A DNA stretch of 64,000 nt from Microbacterium aurantiacum (GCF_021654035.1 NZ_JAJPDW010000001.1:868001-932000); one strand, 5' to 3'; positions 26,790 through 35,718 are shown, numbered from the stretch's first letter. Notes: generated by a model not told the origin, from the letters alone. Made by a program: numbers and translations.

Positions 26790-27611
26790 ATGAACCGGTA
26801 CACCTGGCGTACGGGCATCCTCGAGGCCGTCATGATCCTCGTCGGACTGATCTTCCTCTTCCCCGTCTACATGCTGGTGAACCTGGCACTCAAGTCGCCC
26901 GGCGACCAGAGCGCAGCGCTCACACCTGCACTCCAGCCAACCTTCGACAACTTCATCACCGCTTGGCAGCAGGGCGGCTTCGGCGAGGCGCTGTTGAACA
27001 GCGTGATCGTCACCGTCACTGTGGTGGTCCTCACCGTCGTGCTGGCTTCTGCGGCGGCGTATCCGCTCTCGCGACTCGGATCACGATGGTCCAAATGGAC
27101 CTTTGTGGGCTTCCTCGCTGGCCTTCTGCTGCCTGTGCAACTCGCCCTACTGCCTCTTTATCAGAGCATCCGCGACCTCGGTCTGCTGGGCACACTTCCC
27201 GGCGTCATCATCGTCTACGTCGGCGGCGGGATGCCCTTCGCGATCTTCCTCTACGCGGGCTTCATGCGAGCGTTGCCGTCCGAGTACGAAGAAGCCGCCG
27301 CCATCGACGGAGCACACGCATTTCAGACGTTCTGGCAGGTGATGTTCCCCCTCGTGCGGCCGATCACCGGCACGATCGCGATCCTCACTGCCGTAGGCAC
27401 CTGGAACGACTTCCTCATCCCGCTCCTCTACCTCTCGGGAACGGAGCAGCAGACGATGACGGTCGCGATCTACGGTTTCGTCGGGCAGTACGGTTCGGAT
27501 TGGAATCTCATCTTCGCCGGCATCATCATCAGCGTCCTGCCGATCTTGATCGCCTACTTCTTCATGCAGAAATACATCGTTCAAGGCTTCGCCGGCGGCC
27601 TCAAGGGCTGA
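26790..27611 (+). CDS. Sugar ABC transporter permease (MalG type)
   Basis: A 273-residue permease, one base after the preceding stop. Seen: about six helices and the EAA loop EYEEAAAIDGAHAFQTFWQV, and WNDFLIPLLYL in the last third, typical of CUT1 sugar importers. ATG 26790 has CAGGAG just upstream. Partner of the MalF-type permease. Confidence 0.92.
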   Translation: MNRYTWRTGILEAVMILVGLIFLFPVYMLVNLALKSPGDQSAALTPALQPTFDNFITAWQQGGFGEALLNSVIVTVTVVVLTVVLASAAAYPLSRLGSRWSKWTFVGFLAGLLLPVQLALLPLYQSIRDLGLLGTLPGVIIVYVGGGMPFAIFLYAGFMRALPSEYEEAAAIDGAHAFQTFWQVMFPLVRPITGTIAILTAVGTWNDFLIPLLYLSGTEQQTMTVAIYGFVGQYGSDWNLIFAGIIISVLPILIAYFFMQKYIVQGFAGGLKG

Positions 27612-27670
27612 CCTCTGCAGTCGCTCGCCTTCCCACACCACGACATCGAACCGACGGCAGGAGAACCCAC

Positions 27671-28570
27671 GTGACCGAATCGACAGCAATCGACCGAGCG
27701 ACCGAGCTCCAAATCACCGACGCAACCTTCGACGGACCCCACGGCACCGTACCCATCCGCATCTATCAGGTCCCGGGAACGGAGCCGCGATCCGGGCTGC
27801 TCTGGCTGCATGGCGGGGCCTTCATGTTCGGCGATCTCGAGATGCCGGAGAGCCACTGGGTTGCACAACAGCTCGCCGACGGTGACAGGATCGTGGTCGC
27901 CGCCGACTATCGACTCGCGCCCATCCCCGAGACTCTGGCTGCGCACGTTCCTCCTCGTCCCGGGCATCACTTTCCCGTCGCCTCGGAGGAACTGACCGCT
28001 CTCTTCGAAGCACTGGTGTCCACTGATCTCGCCGCCACAACGACGGATTGGGCGGTGGGCGGTGCAAGCGCCGGCGGGAACCTCGCGGCAGGCGTGGCGA
28101 TGCGACTGCGAGATGAGGAACGCGCCACCGCACTCGGGCTCCTGCTCGTCTATCCGCTGCTTCATGCTGAGCTCCCCGCGTTCCGGCCCGAGCTCGCGGC
28201 CAAAGTCGCTCAGCTTCCCGAGGCGTCCCAGTCGGGACCCGCAGCGGTCGCGGACCTCAACCTGCACTACGTCGGCGGGAATGCCGAGGCGCTCAGCAGC
28301 CCCTACGCATTCGCCGGGGGCCACGACCTGGAGGGCCTTCCCTCGACATTCGTTCTGAACAGTGACAGCGATTCACTGCGAGCCTCGGGAGAAGCATTCG
28401 CAGCCGAGCTCGCGGCCGCAGGTGTGGACGTCCAGGTGATCAACGAACGTGGAACCGTGCACGGACACATCAATGGTCCTGACAACTACGGAGCGGACCG
28501 GAGCATCACACGGATCCACCGGTGGTTGCGGGACATCGAACACGACCTTCGCGATTCGATCAACGGCTAA
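27671..28570 (+). CDS. Alpha/beta hydrolase, hormone-sensitive-lipase type esterase
   Basis: A 299-residue cytoplasmic esterase. Seen: oxyanion motif LWLHGGAFMFG, nucleophile Ser in GGASAGGN, acid Asp in LNSDSDSLRASGE, and His in TVHGHI: a full HSL-family triad. GTG 27671 has GGAG upstream. It is the last gene of the ABC operon, so it may remove acetyl or aromatic acyl groups from imported glycosides (inference). A hairpin follows. Confidence 0.88.
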   Translation: MTESTAIDRATELQITDATFDGPHGTVPIRIYQVPGTEPRSGLLWLHGGAFMFGDLEMPESHWVAQQLADGDRIVVAADYRLAPIPETLAAHVPPRPGHHFPVASEELTALFEALVSTDLAATTTDWAVGGASAGGNLAAGVAMRLRDEERATALGLLLVYPLLHAELPAFRPELAAKVAQLPEASQSGPAAVADLNLHYVGGNAEALSSPYAFAGGHDLEGLPSTFVLNSDSDSLRASGEAFAAELAAAGVDVQVINERGTVHGHINGPDNYGADRSITRIHRWLRDIEHDLRDSING

Positions 28571-28623
28571 CCTCCTACCGCCGCCCTCACGATCCCGCCA
28601 CAGAGTCGATCGTCACCGCGTAA

Positions 28624-28665
28624 CGGGTGTGGGCGTGCGCCACATGCACGGCCGCCCCACACCCG
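28624..28665. terminator. Terminator-like stem after the esterase
   Basis: CGGGTGTGGG pairs with CCCACACCCG across a 22-base loop that can extend the stem with one bulge. No T run. It marks the end of the ABC-esterase operon. Confidence 0.4.
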
Positions 28666-28788
28666 CTCCGGGACCATCCAGCCAGGATGCCGGTTGACAT
28701 GCACGCACAGGCAAGGCTCAGAGTTCACCGCCCGCAACGGGACCATGGGTCTGCCCCGAGTCTGGTTGACAGTCGGGGTTTGGGGTGA

Positions 28789-28896
28789 TCAGGCCGCTTT
28801 CGCGTCCGTGTAGATCATCTCAAACTCGATGGGGGTGAGTTTGCCGAGGCCGCGCTGACGGCGCCGGCGGTTGCCCGCGATCGCCCCATTCGCGAA
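28789..28896 (-). pseudogene. IS3-type transposase C-terminal remnant
   Basis: Minus-strand reading gives RRRRQRGLGKLTPIEFEMIY then TDAKAA and a stop at 28789. This is the C-terminal tail of IS3-type transposases; everything upstream of about residue -35 is missing. A sequence GGTTGACAGTCGGGGTTT beyond the stop could be the old terminal repeat. It marks the right edge of the island. Apart from this and the hairpin, 28571-28980 holds no gene. Confidence 0.65.
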
Positions 28897-28980
28897 CTCG
28901 GCCCTTGCCGCTAGGCAGCGTCGGTACGCTACCGGCACGGGTCGCCCCGACCCCACTGAACCGAACGAGCGGAGAACGCC

Positions 28981-29331
28981 GTGGACACGACCGCGCCCGC
29001 CTCACCCTCACCCGCGCCGGAGCCCGTCGCCCCCTCCGCGGTCGCGACCGTCGTCGTGTCGGATGCCGTGACGAAGGTGGACGCCCTCCAGACCCTGTCG
29101 GTGCTCACCGGCGCCCGGATCGTGGGGGAGCGGACCGCCTCCCCCCGCGTGCCGCTCGCCGACGGGGCGTGGGCGGAGATCGAGATCCCGAAGTTCGGCG
29201 AGGCCCCGCCGCTCGCGATCGACGTCCACGCCGCCGACGAGGCCATCGCCCGCGCGCAGGCGCGAGCGGTCATCGCCCTCCTCCGCGACGGTGCGGGGTG
29301 GTCGGTGCACGGGATGTTCCCCGACGCCTGA
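28981..29331 (+). CDS. Hypothetical 116-residue protein
   Basis: Not recognised. GTG 28981 has GGAG eight bases upstream, and a TACGCT possible -10 lies at about 28927. The N-terminus is Ala/Pro/Ser rich without a signal; the rest alternates strands and helices (VATVVVSDAVTKVDALQTL, then EIPKFGEAPPLAIDVHAADE, then a helix ending LLRDGAGWSVHGMF). It looks like a small soluble domain. High-GC codon use shows it belongs to the host backbone and not to the island. Confidence 0.6.
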   Translation: MDTTAPASPSPAPEPVAPSAVATVVVSDAVTKVDALQTLSVLTGARIVGERTASPRVPLADGAWAEIEIPKFGEAPPLAIDVHAADEAIARAQARAVIALLRDGAGWSVHGMFPDA

Positions 29332-29405
29332 CCCGACGCCTGACCCGCGCGACGCCCGCGCGACGCGCCCGGGATGCGTCACCGGTTTGCCTACCGCGAG
29401 AACGG

Positions 29406-29424
29406 TTAGGTTAGCCTTACCTTC
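29406..29424 (+). promoter_or_regulatory. DtxR/IdeR-type iron box over a leaderless -10
   Basis: TTAGGTTAGCCTTACCTTC matches the DtxR-family consensus (TTAGGTTAGSCTAACCTAA) at 16 of 19 positions and ends at the base before ATG 29425. TAGCCT inside it is the likely -10, seven bases before ATG. Iron-loaded DtxR would block the promoter. Confidence 0.8.
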
Positions 29425-30471
29425 ATGAACGTCCGCCTTTCTCCCCGCCCTCGTCTGCTCCTCCCCGCCGCGTCGCTCGCCGCCCTCGCGCTGGTCGTCA
29501 CCGGATGCGCCTCGCCATCCGCTGACGCCGCCCCCGAGGCATCCGCCGACGCCACCGCGATCGTCGTGGAGGACGCCCGCCCCACGCTCATGCAGCTCGA
29601 GGAAGGCGGCGAGACCTACTTCGAAGAGGACACCGAGATCCCCCGCGAGGCGGTGGAGGTCGCCGCGGCCCCCGACGCGGTCGTGACCTTCGACATCGCG
29701 ACGCTGGATACCCTCGACGCCATCGGCGCCGGGGACGCCGTCGTCGGCATCCCCGACATCGCCCTGCCGGACTACCTCTCGGAGTACGCCGACCTGCCGA
29801 AGGTGGGAACGCTCTTCGAGCCGGACTTCGAAGCCGTCGCGGGGCTCGAGCCCGACCTCATCGTCACGGCGGCCCGCAGCACCGGCCAGTACGACGCGCT
29901 CGCCGAGATCGCCACCACGATCGACCTCACCGGAACCTACGGCGGCACCTTCGACCCCGCCGCGGGCCTGCGCCGTGCCGCGCAGCTCGGCGTGATCTTC
30001 GGCGCCGACGAGGCCGTCGAGGCGGCGACGGCGCGCATCGAGGAGCTCGAAGCGGCGATCGAGGACCGGGTCGATGCGACCGCGCTCGTCCTGTCGGTCT
30101 CGGGCGGCGAGTACGGGGCCTTCGGTGAGGGCTCGCGCTTCGGCTACTTCTTCGACACCCTCGGCTTCACCCCCGCCGTCCCCGCCCTCGAACTCCCGGG
30201 CGCCGAGGCCTCGCCGCACGGCGACACCGTCACGAACGAATTCCTCCTCGAGGCGAACCCCGACTGGATCATCGCGTTCGATCGCGGCGCGGCCACCGGA
30301 GAGGGCTCCAGCGCGGCCGAGACGCTCGACAACGAGCTCGTCGAGCGCACCACCGCGGGCGCCGAGGACCACGTCATCCTCCTGCCGGCGAGCGAGCTCT
30401 ACATCGTCATCAACGGCCTCACCGCCATCGAGAACGTGCTGACGACGATCGACACCGCGCTCGCCGCGTGA
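29425..30471 (+). CDS. Iron-siderophore ABC transporter substrate-binding lipoprotein
   Basis: A 348-residue FatB/FepB-like class III binding protein. Seen: lipobox VVTGC (anchor Cys near residue 28), EIPREAVEVAAAPDAVVTFD, GIPDIALPDYLSEY, the long connecting helix typical of siderophore binders, and DWIIAFDRGAA. It delivers ferric siderophore to the two permeases downstream. The iron box directly before ATG predicts induction in low iron. Confidence 0.93.
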   Translation: MNVRLSPRPRLLLPAASLAALALVVTGCASPSADAAPEASADATAIVVEDARPTLMQLEEGGETYFEEDTEIPREAVEVAAAPDAVVTFDIATLDTLDAIGAGDAVVGIPDIALPDYLSEYADLPKVGTLFEPDFEAVAGLEPDLIVTAARSTGQYDALAEIATTIDLTGTYGGTFDPAAGLRRAAQLGVIFGADEAVEAATARIEELEAAIEDRVDATALVLSVSGGEYGAFGEGSRFGYFFDTLGFTPAVPALELPGAEASPHGDTVTNEFLLEANPDWIIAFDRGAATGEGSSAAETLDNELVERTTAGAEDHVILLPASELYIVINGLTAIENVLTTIDTALAA

Positions 30472-30529
30472 TCCGCGGGAGCGCCGAGTCCTGAAACGCC
30501 TCTCTCCCACCGCACTCATCGTCGCGGGG

Positions 30530-31480
30530 GTGGTGATCGTCACCGCTCTCGCGACGATGTCGCTGTCCATCGGGGTCGCCCGTCTCGACGGCTTCGTCTT
30601 CTTCGCCAGCAGGCTCCCGCGCACCCTCGCGCTGATCCTCGCCGGGGTGGCCTTCGCGATCACCGGGCTGATCATGCAGCTCTTGACGCGTAACCGCTTC
30701 GTCGAACCGGGAACGACGGGAGCGACGGATGCCGCGAGCCTCGCGCTCTTGGTCGTGCTGCTGACGACCCCCGGCCTACCGCTGTGGCTGAAGGCGGTCG
30801 CGGCGACCCTCGGTGCCCTCGCAGGTGTCTTCGGCTTCCTCGCGCTCGTCCACCGCATCCCGTCGCGATCGAGCGTGCTCGTCCCGATCGTGGGCATCCT
30901 CTACGGCGGGGTGATCGGCGCGGTCACGACCTTCTTCGCCTATCGTGCCGACGCGCTCCAGGAGCTGCTGAGCTGGGGCATCGGTGACTTCTCCGGCATC
31001 CTCCGCGGACGCTACGAGATGCTCTACGTCGCCGCGGCGGCGGCGCTGGTGGCCTGGATCGCCGCGGACCGGTTCACCGTCGCCGGCCTCGGCGACGACG
31101 CCGCGCGCGGGCTCGGACTCGACACCCGCGGCGTCCGGACGCTCGGTGTCGGCATCATCGCGATCGTCACCGGCGTGATGGTGGTCGTCACCGGGGCGAT
31201 CCCCTTCCTCGGCCTCATCGCCCCGAACGTCGTCAGCCGTCTGATCGGCGACAACATGCGCCGGGCGGTGCCGCTCGTCGCTCTCCTCGGCGCCGCGCTG
31301 GTGCTCCTCAGCGACATCATCGGCCGCGTCGTGCGCTTTCCATTCGAGCTGCCGATCTCTGTCGTGATGGGGGTGATCGGCGGGGTGGTCTTCCTCGCGA
31401 TCCTCCTGCGCACCGCCCGCCCCACCGACGCCGTCCGACGGCCGATCGCGCGGCAGCGCAGAGCGCGGGTGGACGCATGA
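30530..31480 (+). CDS. FecCD-family siderophore permease 1
   Basis: A permease of at least 316 residues with 8-10 helices of the BtuC/FecCD fold. Seen: RLPRTLALILAGVAFAITGLIMQ, the GTTGATDAA loop, GAIPFLGLIAPNVVSRLIG and ELPISVVMGVIGG. GTG 30530 falls inside the first helix. The open frame runs back to CTG 30491 (LKRLSPTALIVAGVV), which has GGGAG about ten bases upstream and would give a complete helix 1 with a basic cap; CTG may be the true start. Confidence 0.9.
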   Translation: MVIVTALATMSLSIGVARLDGFVFFASRLPRTLALILAGVAFAITGLIMQLLTRNRFVEPGTTGATDAASLALLVVLLTTPGLPLWLKAVAATLGALAGVFGFLALVHRIPSRSSVLVPIVGILYGGVIGAVTTFFAYRADALQELLSWGIGDFSGILRGRYEMLYVAAAAALVAWIAADRFTVAGLGDDAARGLGLDTRGVRTLGVGIIAIVTGVMVVVTGAIPFLGLIAPNVVSRLIGDNMRRAVPLVALLGAALVLLSDIIGRVVRFPFELPISVVMGVIGGVVFLAILLRTARPTDAVRRPIARQRRARVDA

Positions 31481-32463
31481 CCGCCCTCCTCTCGCGGGTT
31501 CCCGTCCGCGCGACGCTGCGCTCGCCGCGGCTCCGCCTGACCCTCCTCGCGCTCCTCGCGCTGACCGCGGTGGCCCTGTACCTCCTCGTCGACCTCCCTG
31601 CGGCGTGGGAGTACGTCGTGGGTCTCCGCTCGCGCACGGTCATCGGTATGATCCTCGCCGCGGCGGCGGTCGGGGTCTCGACCGTGCTGTTCCAGACGAT
31701 CACCGCCAACCGCATCCTCACCCCGGGCATCATGGGCTTCGACGCGGTCTACATGGCCATCCAGGTCGTGACCGCGTTCGCGATCGGTCCGGCGCTGCTC
31801 GTCGCCGCCCCGCCCCTGGCGTCGTGGGGCGTTCAGCTCGTGCTGATGGCGGGTGCGGTCACGGCGCTGTACCTGTGGCTGTTCGTCCGCCTCCGGCTCG
31901 ATCTGCACGTCATCGTCCTCGCGGGCCTCGTCCTCGGCGTCCTCTTCCGGTCGGTCACGGCGTTCCTCCAGCGCCTGCTGGATCCCGACACGTTCGCCAT
32001 CGTGCAGAACCTGCTCTTCGCGAGTTTCACCTCCATCGACCGCGAGCTCCTCCTCCCCGCCGGCATCGTCATCGCCGTGGCGATCGCGTCGCTCTGGCCG
32101 ATCCGCCGCGCGCTCGACGTGATGAGCCTCGGCGAGACCCGGGCGATCTCCCTCGGCGTCGATCACCGGGCGACCTCGGTGCACGTGATCCTCGTGGTCT
32201 CCGCGCTGGTCGCCGCCTCCACGGCGCTCGTCGGTCCCGTCGCCTTCCTCGGACTCCTCGTGGCGAACCTCGCGTACAGCCTCGTCGGGCACCGCCACGT
32301 CCTCAGCATCCCCGCCGCCGTCCTGATCGGAGTGCTCACCCTCGTCGGAGGGCAGCTGCTGCTCCAGCACGTCCTCGGCTTCGCCACCGAGCTCCCCGTG
32401 GTGATCGAGTTCGCCGGCGGGCTGTTCTTCCTCCTCCTCGTCCTCACCGGAAGGGCCCGCTGA
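31477..32463 (+). CDS. FecCD-family siderophore permease 2
   Basis: A 328-residue permease overlapping the first by four bases (ATGA). Seen: basic N-terminus, FQTITANRILTPGIMGFDA, GPVAFLGLLVANLAYSLVG and a C-terminal helix with ELPVVIEFAGGLFFLL. It forms the second half of the membrane channel. Confidence 0.92.
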   Translation: MTALLSRVPVRATLRSPRLRLTLLALLALTAVALYLLVDLPAAWEYVVGLRSRTVIGMILAAAAVGVSTVLFQTITANRILTPGIMGFDAVYMAIQVVTAFAIGPALLVAAPPLASWGVQLVLMAGAVTALYLWLFVRLRLDLHVIVLAGLVLGVLFRSVTAFLQRLLDPDTFAIVQNLLFASFTSIDRELLLPAGIVIAVAIASLWPIRRALDVMSLGETRAISLGVDHRATSVHVILVVSALVAASTALVGPVAFLGLLVANLAYSLVGHRHVLSIPAAVLIGVLTLVGGQLLLQHVLGFATELPVVIEFAGGLFFLLLVLTGRAR

Positions 32464-32464
32464 C

Positions 32465-33217
32465 ATGATCACGATCGATGCCGTCACCAAGACCCACGGC
32501 GCGCTCGTCGCCGTCGACGACGTCACCCTCGACATCCGTCCGGGGGTGACGGCCATCATCGGCCCGAACGGTGCCGGGAAATCGACCCTCCTCGCCGCCG
32601 TCGGGCGTCTGGTGGGAACGGATGCCGGAGCCATCGCCGTCGACGGGCGCGACGTCGCCCGCACCCGGACCCGCGAGATCGCCCGACTGCTGGCGATCCT
32701 CCGCCAGGACAACCACCTGGCGATCCGGCTGAGCGTCGAGGACCTCGTCGCCTACGGCCGCTTCCCCCACGGCGGGTCGGGTCGCTCCGCGGAGGACCGC
32801 GTGCACGTCGAGCGCGCGATCGCCCTCCTCGACCTCGAGGCGGTGCGCACGCGGTTCCTCGACGAGCTGTCCGGCGGGCAACGCCAGCGGGCGTTCGTGG
32901 CAATGGCGATCGCGCAGGACACACCACACCTGCTCCTGGACGAACCGCTGAACAACCTCGACCCCCGGCATGCCGTCGGCCTCCTCCGCCTCGTTCGGGA
33001 GCTCGCCGCGGAGCGGGGGCTCACCGTCGTGGTCGTGCTCCACGACATCAACGTCGCGGCGCAGTTCGCCGACGACGTCATCGCCATGCGCGACGGCCGG
33101 GTCGTCCACCACGGCCCCGTCACCGAGGTGGTGACGGCGGAGAAGCTCTCGGCGCTCTACGAGACGCCCGCGCGGGTCGTCGAGGTCGAGGGGCGGCGCG
33201 TGGTCTTGTGGGAATGA
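32465..33217 (+). CDS. Siderophore ABC transporter ATPase (FecE type)
   Basis: A 250-residue ATPase starting one base after the permease stop. Seen: Walker A GPNGAGKST, Q-loop ILRQDNHLAIRLS, signature LSGGQRQR, Walker B HLLLDEP with NNLD, and the switch His in VVLHDINVA. It powers the siderophore importer. Its stop nearly abuts that of the sortase on the other strand. Confidence 0.95.
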   Translation: MITIDAVTKTHGALVAVDDVTLDIRPGVTAIIGPNGAGKSTLLAAVGRLVGTDAGAIAVDGRDVARTRTREIARLLAILRQDNHLAIRLSVEDLVAYGRFPHGGSGRSAEDRVHVERAIALLDLEAVRTRFLDELSGGQRQRAFVAMAIAQDTPHLLLDEPLNNLDPRHAVGLLRLVRELAAERGLTVVVVLHDINVAAQFADDVIAMRDGRVVHHGPVTEVVTAEKLSALYETPARVVEVEGRRVVLWE

Positions 33218-33218
33218 C

Positions 33219-33893
33219 TCACACGTGCTCGGCGAAGACGACGCGGTTGTCGGTGTAGGACGCCGCGGCGGAGTCGAAGATCCCGCCGCACGTGATGAGT
33301 CGCAGGGTGTCGGTCGCGGTGGCGCCGAAGACCTCGGCCGTGGGAAACGCGTTCTTCGCGACGTCGAGGACCTCGGTCACGACGTAGTCGTGGGGCGTGC
33401 CGTCGGTGGCGGTCACGGTGACGGTGTCGCCCGGGACGAGTTCTTTCAGGCGGAGGAAGACCGCCGGGCAGGTGGGGGAGTCCACGTGCCCGGCGATGAC
33501 GACGGGGCCGCGCCCGCCCGGGCGGCCGCCGGGGGTGTACCAGCCGACGTCGTCGAAGTCGACGGGCACCTCCATCGACCCATCCGCCTGGAGCCCCAGG
33601 TCGATGAGCGGCTCGTCGAGATCGATCGCGGGGATCGTCACCTGCGTCGGCGGAGCCTGCGCGACGCTCGGGGACGGCGCGGGCGCCGGGCCGGTGGGCT
33701 GCGCCGGGGCGGGGGAGGCGGACGCCGTCGCGGGCGGGGCGGGCGCGGCATCCGTCGTGTCCCCGGTCGTGCACGAGGTCAGGACGATCGGCAGAAGCAC
33801 CGCCGCCGCGAGAGCGGCGCTGTGGGCACGACCGCGCCGGGACGCCCCGCGCGTGTGCGCGGAGCGCCCCGGCGATACGGGGGATGCGGTCAC
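33219..33893 (-). CDS. Class F sortase
   Basis: A 224-residue exported transpeptidase. Seen: an N-terminal signal with a lipobox-like LTSC (Cys41), a Pro/Ala linker to about 80, then the sortase barrel with QVTIPAIDLDEPLIDLGL, catalytic His136 in AGHVDSP, Cys202 in LITCGG and Arg217 in DNRVVFA. GTG 33893 overlaps the stop of the CHRD protein as GTGA. Class F enzymes anchor proteins or act as general transpeptidases; the adjacent gene could be its partner. Confidence 0.9.
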   Translation of the reverse strand: MTASPVSPGRSAHTRGASRRGRAHSAALAAAVLLPIVLTSCTTGDTTDAAPAPPATASASPAPAQPTGPAPAPSPSVAQAPPTQVTIPAIDLDEPLIDLGLQADGSMEVPVDFDDVGWYTPGGRPGGRGPVVIAGHVDSPTCPAVFLRLKELVPGDTVTVTATDGTPHDYVVTEVLDVAKNAFPTAEVFGATATDTLRLITCGGIFDSAAASYTDNRVVFAEHV

Positions 33894-34318
33894 GAGGTGG
33901 TGGTGCGGCGACGCCACACGACGACACCCGCGGCGGCGGCGAAGACGAGTCCGCCCACGGCGACGCCGGTGACGAGGCCCGTCGACGACGAGGCCGCAGC
34001 GGTGCCGCCCGCGCCGGTGTCGACGCCGCCGACGGGGATCGCCGTCAGCTGGCCGCGGACGACACCCGCGGCGAAGTCGGCCGTGTGCGAGTCGGCGGAG
34101 AAGCCGGCGGGGTTGGCCTCGATCTCGGCGAGCGAGATCGGCGTCGTCACCGGGGCGGGGATCGCTTCGCTCGCGGCATCCGATCCGGGTCCGTCGGTCG
34201 CCGAGCCAGCGCCGAGCTGCCCGCCGCCTGAGTGGAGCGCGGGTCCGTGCGCGTGCGCGTGCGCGGGTGCCCCTCGCCCGAGGGAGCGATCTCCGACGTG
34301 CGGGGGAGGTGCGGGCAC
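33890..34318 (-). pseudogene. CHRD-domain surface protein, N-terminally truncated
   Basis: The frame encodes 142 residues from GTG 34318. The middle has AHAHAHGPALHS and SLAEIEANPAGFSADSHTADF then AAGVVRGQL, which match the later part of CHRD domains (His-rich AHIHGPA block and the HTADFPAGxxRGQL end). It closes with one transmembrane helix and WRRR, a surface-anchor tail without a clear LPxTG. No signal peptide or first CHRD strands are present: the beta-lactamase promoter starts just upstream. It is probably a truncated gene, still coupled to the sortase. Confidence 0.6.
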
Positions 34319-34329
34319 CGCCGGCGCGA

Positions 34330-34341
34330 CAGGCTGGAGGC
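34330..34341 (+). promoter_or_regulatory. Leaderless -10 (CAGGCT)
   Basis: CAGGCT, six bases, ATG 34342. A GGAGG also lies in the spacer, so a short leader is possible. Confidence 0.4.
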
Positions 34342-35718
34342 ATGTCCACTCCCCGGCATCCGTCTCGTCGTCCTGTCCGCTTCGTCATCGGGGCCGCGCT
34401 CGCCGCGGCGGCCCTCGCGCTCGGCGCCTGTTCACCGGCGGGAGGGGGCGGCGACCCGACCCCGACCGCGGTGACGATTCCCGACACCCCGGTCGGCACC
34501 CAGGCGCAGTGGGTGCTCGACGAGATCAACGCGGGCGAGCCGAGCAGCGCCGGCGAGATCGAAGCCCGCTTCGACGAGACGGCGCTCGCGGAGCTGTCGG
34601 CCGACGACCTGCTGGCGGTGTTCGCCGAGCTCCGGACGCTCGGGCCGTGGACGGTGACCTCCTACGAGGGCGATGACGCGCAGGCCGTCGCGGGCATCGC
34701 CGCCGAGTCGACGGCGTTCGACATGTCGGTCGCCGTCAGCGCCGCTGGGCGGATGACCGGACTCCTCTTCGCCGAGCCCGCCCCCGACCGGACCCCCGCG
34801 GCGGACCTCGACGCGCTGCGTGCGGACGTCGAGGAGACAGGCGTCGTCTCGCTCACGGTGACCGAGCTCGGCGCCGACGAATCCGTGCTCGAGATCGGAC
34901 CGGGAGGTGCGCATCCGATCGGATCGGTGTTCAAGCTGTGGGTGCTCCTGGCGGTGGTCGACGCCGTCGAGGACGGCACGCTCGCGTGGGACGACACCGT
35001 GACGATCGACCCCGAGGTGCGGAGCCTCCCGAGCGGGGAGCTGCAGAACCTCCCCGATGGCGCCGAGGTCACCGTGCAGGAGGCGGCGGAGAAGATGATC
35101 GCCATCAGCGACAACACCGCCACGGATGCCCTCATGCGCGCGGTCGGCACGGATGCCGTCACCGCCGCCCTCGCCGAGACCGGGTATTCGCGGCTCGACA
35201 CCGACGTGCCCTTCCCGTCCACGCGCGCGCTCTTCTGGCTCGGATGGGGAGACGACGCCCTCGCCGAGCGCTGGAGTGCGGCATCCGATCCCGCCGCGCG
35301 GGAGGCCGTGCTGGCGGACCTTCCCGCGGGGGTGCCGCCGGTGTCGGCGATCGACCCGGCGCAGGCGGTCTGGACCGGCGGTGCCGACTGGTTCGCCACG
35401 CACGCCGATGTCGTCGCGGTCCATGCGGCGTTGCAGGCCGCGGCCGAGACCGAAGCGGGTGCGCCCGTGCGCGGCATCCTGTCGGCGAATCCCGGCGTCG
35501 CGTTCGACGACGCCTGGGAGGTCGCCGCCTACAAGGGCGGGAGCTCGGTCGGCGTGCTCGCGGGGTCGTGGGTGCTGGAAGCCCCCGGGCGGCCGGCGAC
35601 GGTCGTGGTCGTGACGGCCGCCGCGGAGGATCCCGTGGACATGCCGGCGCTCGCGACGGTGTTCGGTTTCGCGCAGGATGCCGCGGCGCTCCTCGCTGAC
35701 GGGGGCGCGGCGGGCTAG
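34342..35718 (+). CDS. Class A beta-lactamase-like serine hydrolase, lipoprotein
   Basis: A 458-residue lipoprotein. Seen: signal with lipobox LGAC (Cys30); an N-terminal domain at about 50-145 of the NTF2-like kind often found before such enzymes; then the penicillin-binding fold with Ser195-V-F-Lys198, SDN at 256-258 and KGG in AYKGGSS. The three active-site motifs are complete, but true beta-lactam hydrolysis is not certain; many actinobacterial relatives are of unknown function. Confidence 0.85.
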   Translation: MSTPRHPSRRPVRFVIGAALAAAALALGACSPAGGGGDPTPTAVTIPDTPVGTQAQWVLDEINAGEPSSAGEIEARFDETALAELSADDLLAVFAELRTLGPWTVTSYEGDDAQAVAGIAAESTAFDMSVAVSAAGRMTGLLFAEPAPDRTPAADLDALRADVEETGVVSLTVTELGADESVLEIGPGGAHPIGSVFKLWVLLAVVDAVEDGTLAWDDTVTIDPEVRSLPSGELQNLPDGAEVTVQEAAEKMIAISDNTATDALMRAVGTDAVTAALAETGYSRLDTDVPFPSTRALFWLGWGDDALAERWSAASDPAAREAVLADLPAGVPPVSAIDPAQAVWTGGADWFATHADVVAVHAALQAAAETEAGAPVRGILSANPGVAFDDAWEVAAYKGGSSVGVLAGSWVLEAPGRPATVVVVTAAAEDPVDMPALATVFGFAQDAAALLADGGAAG

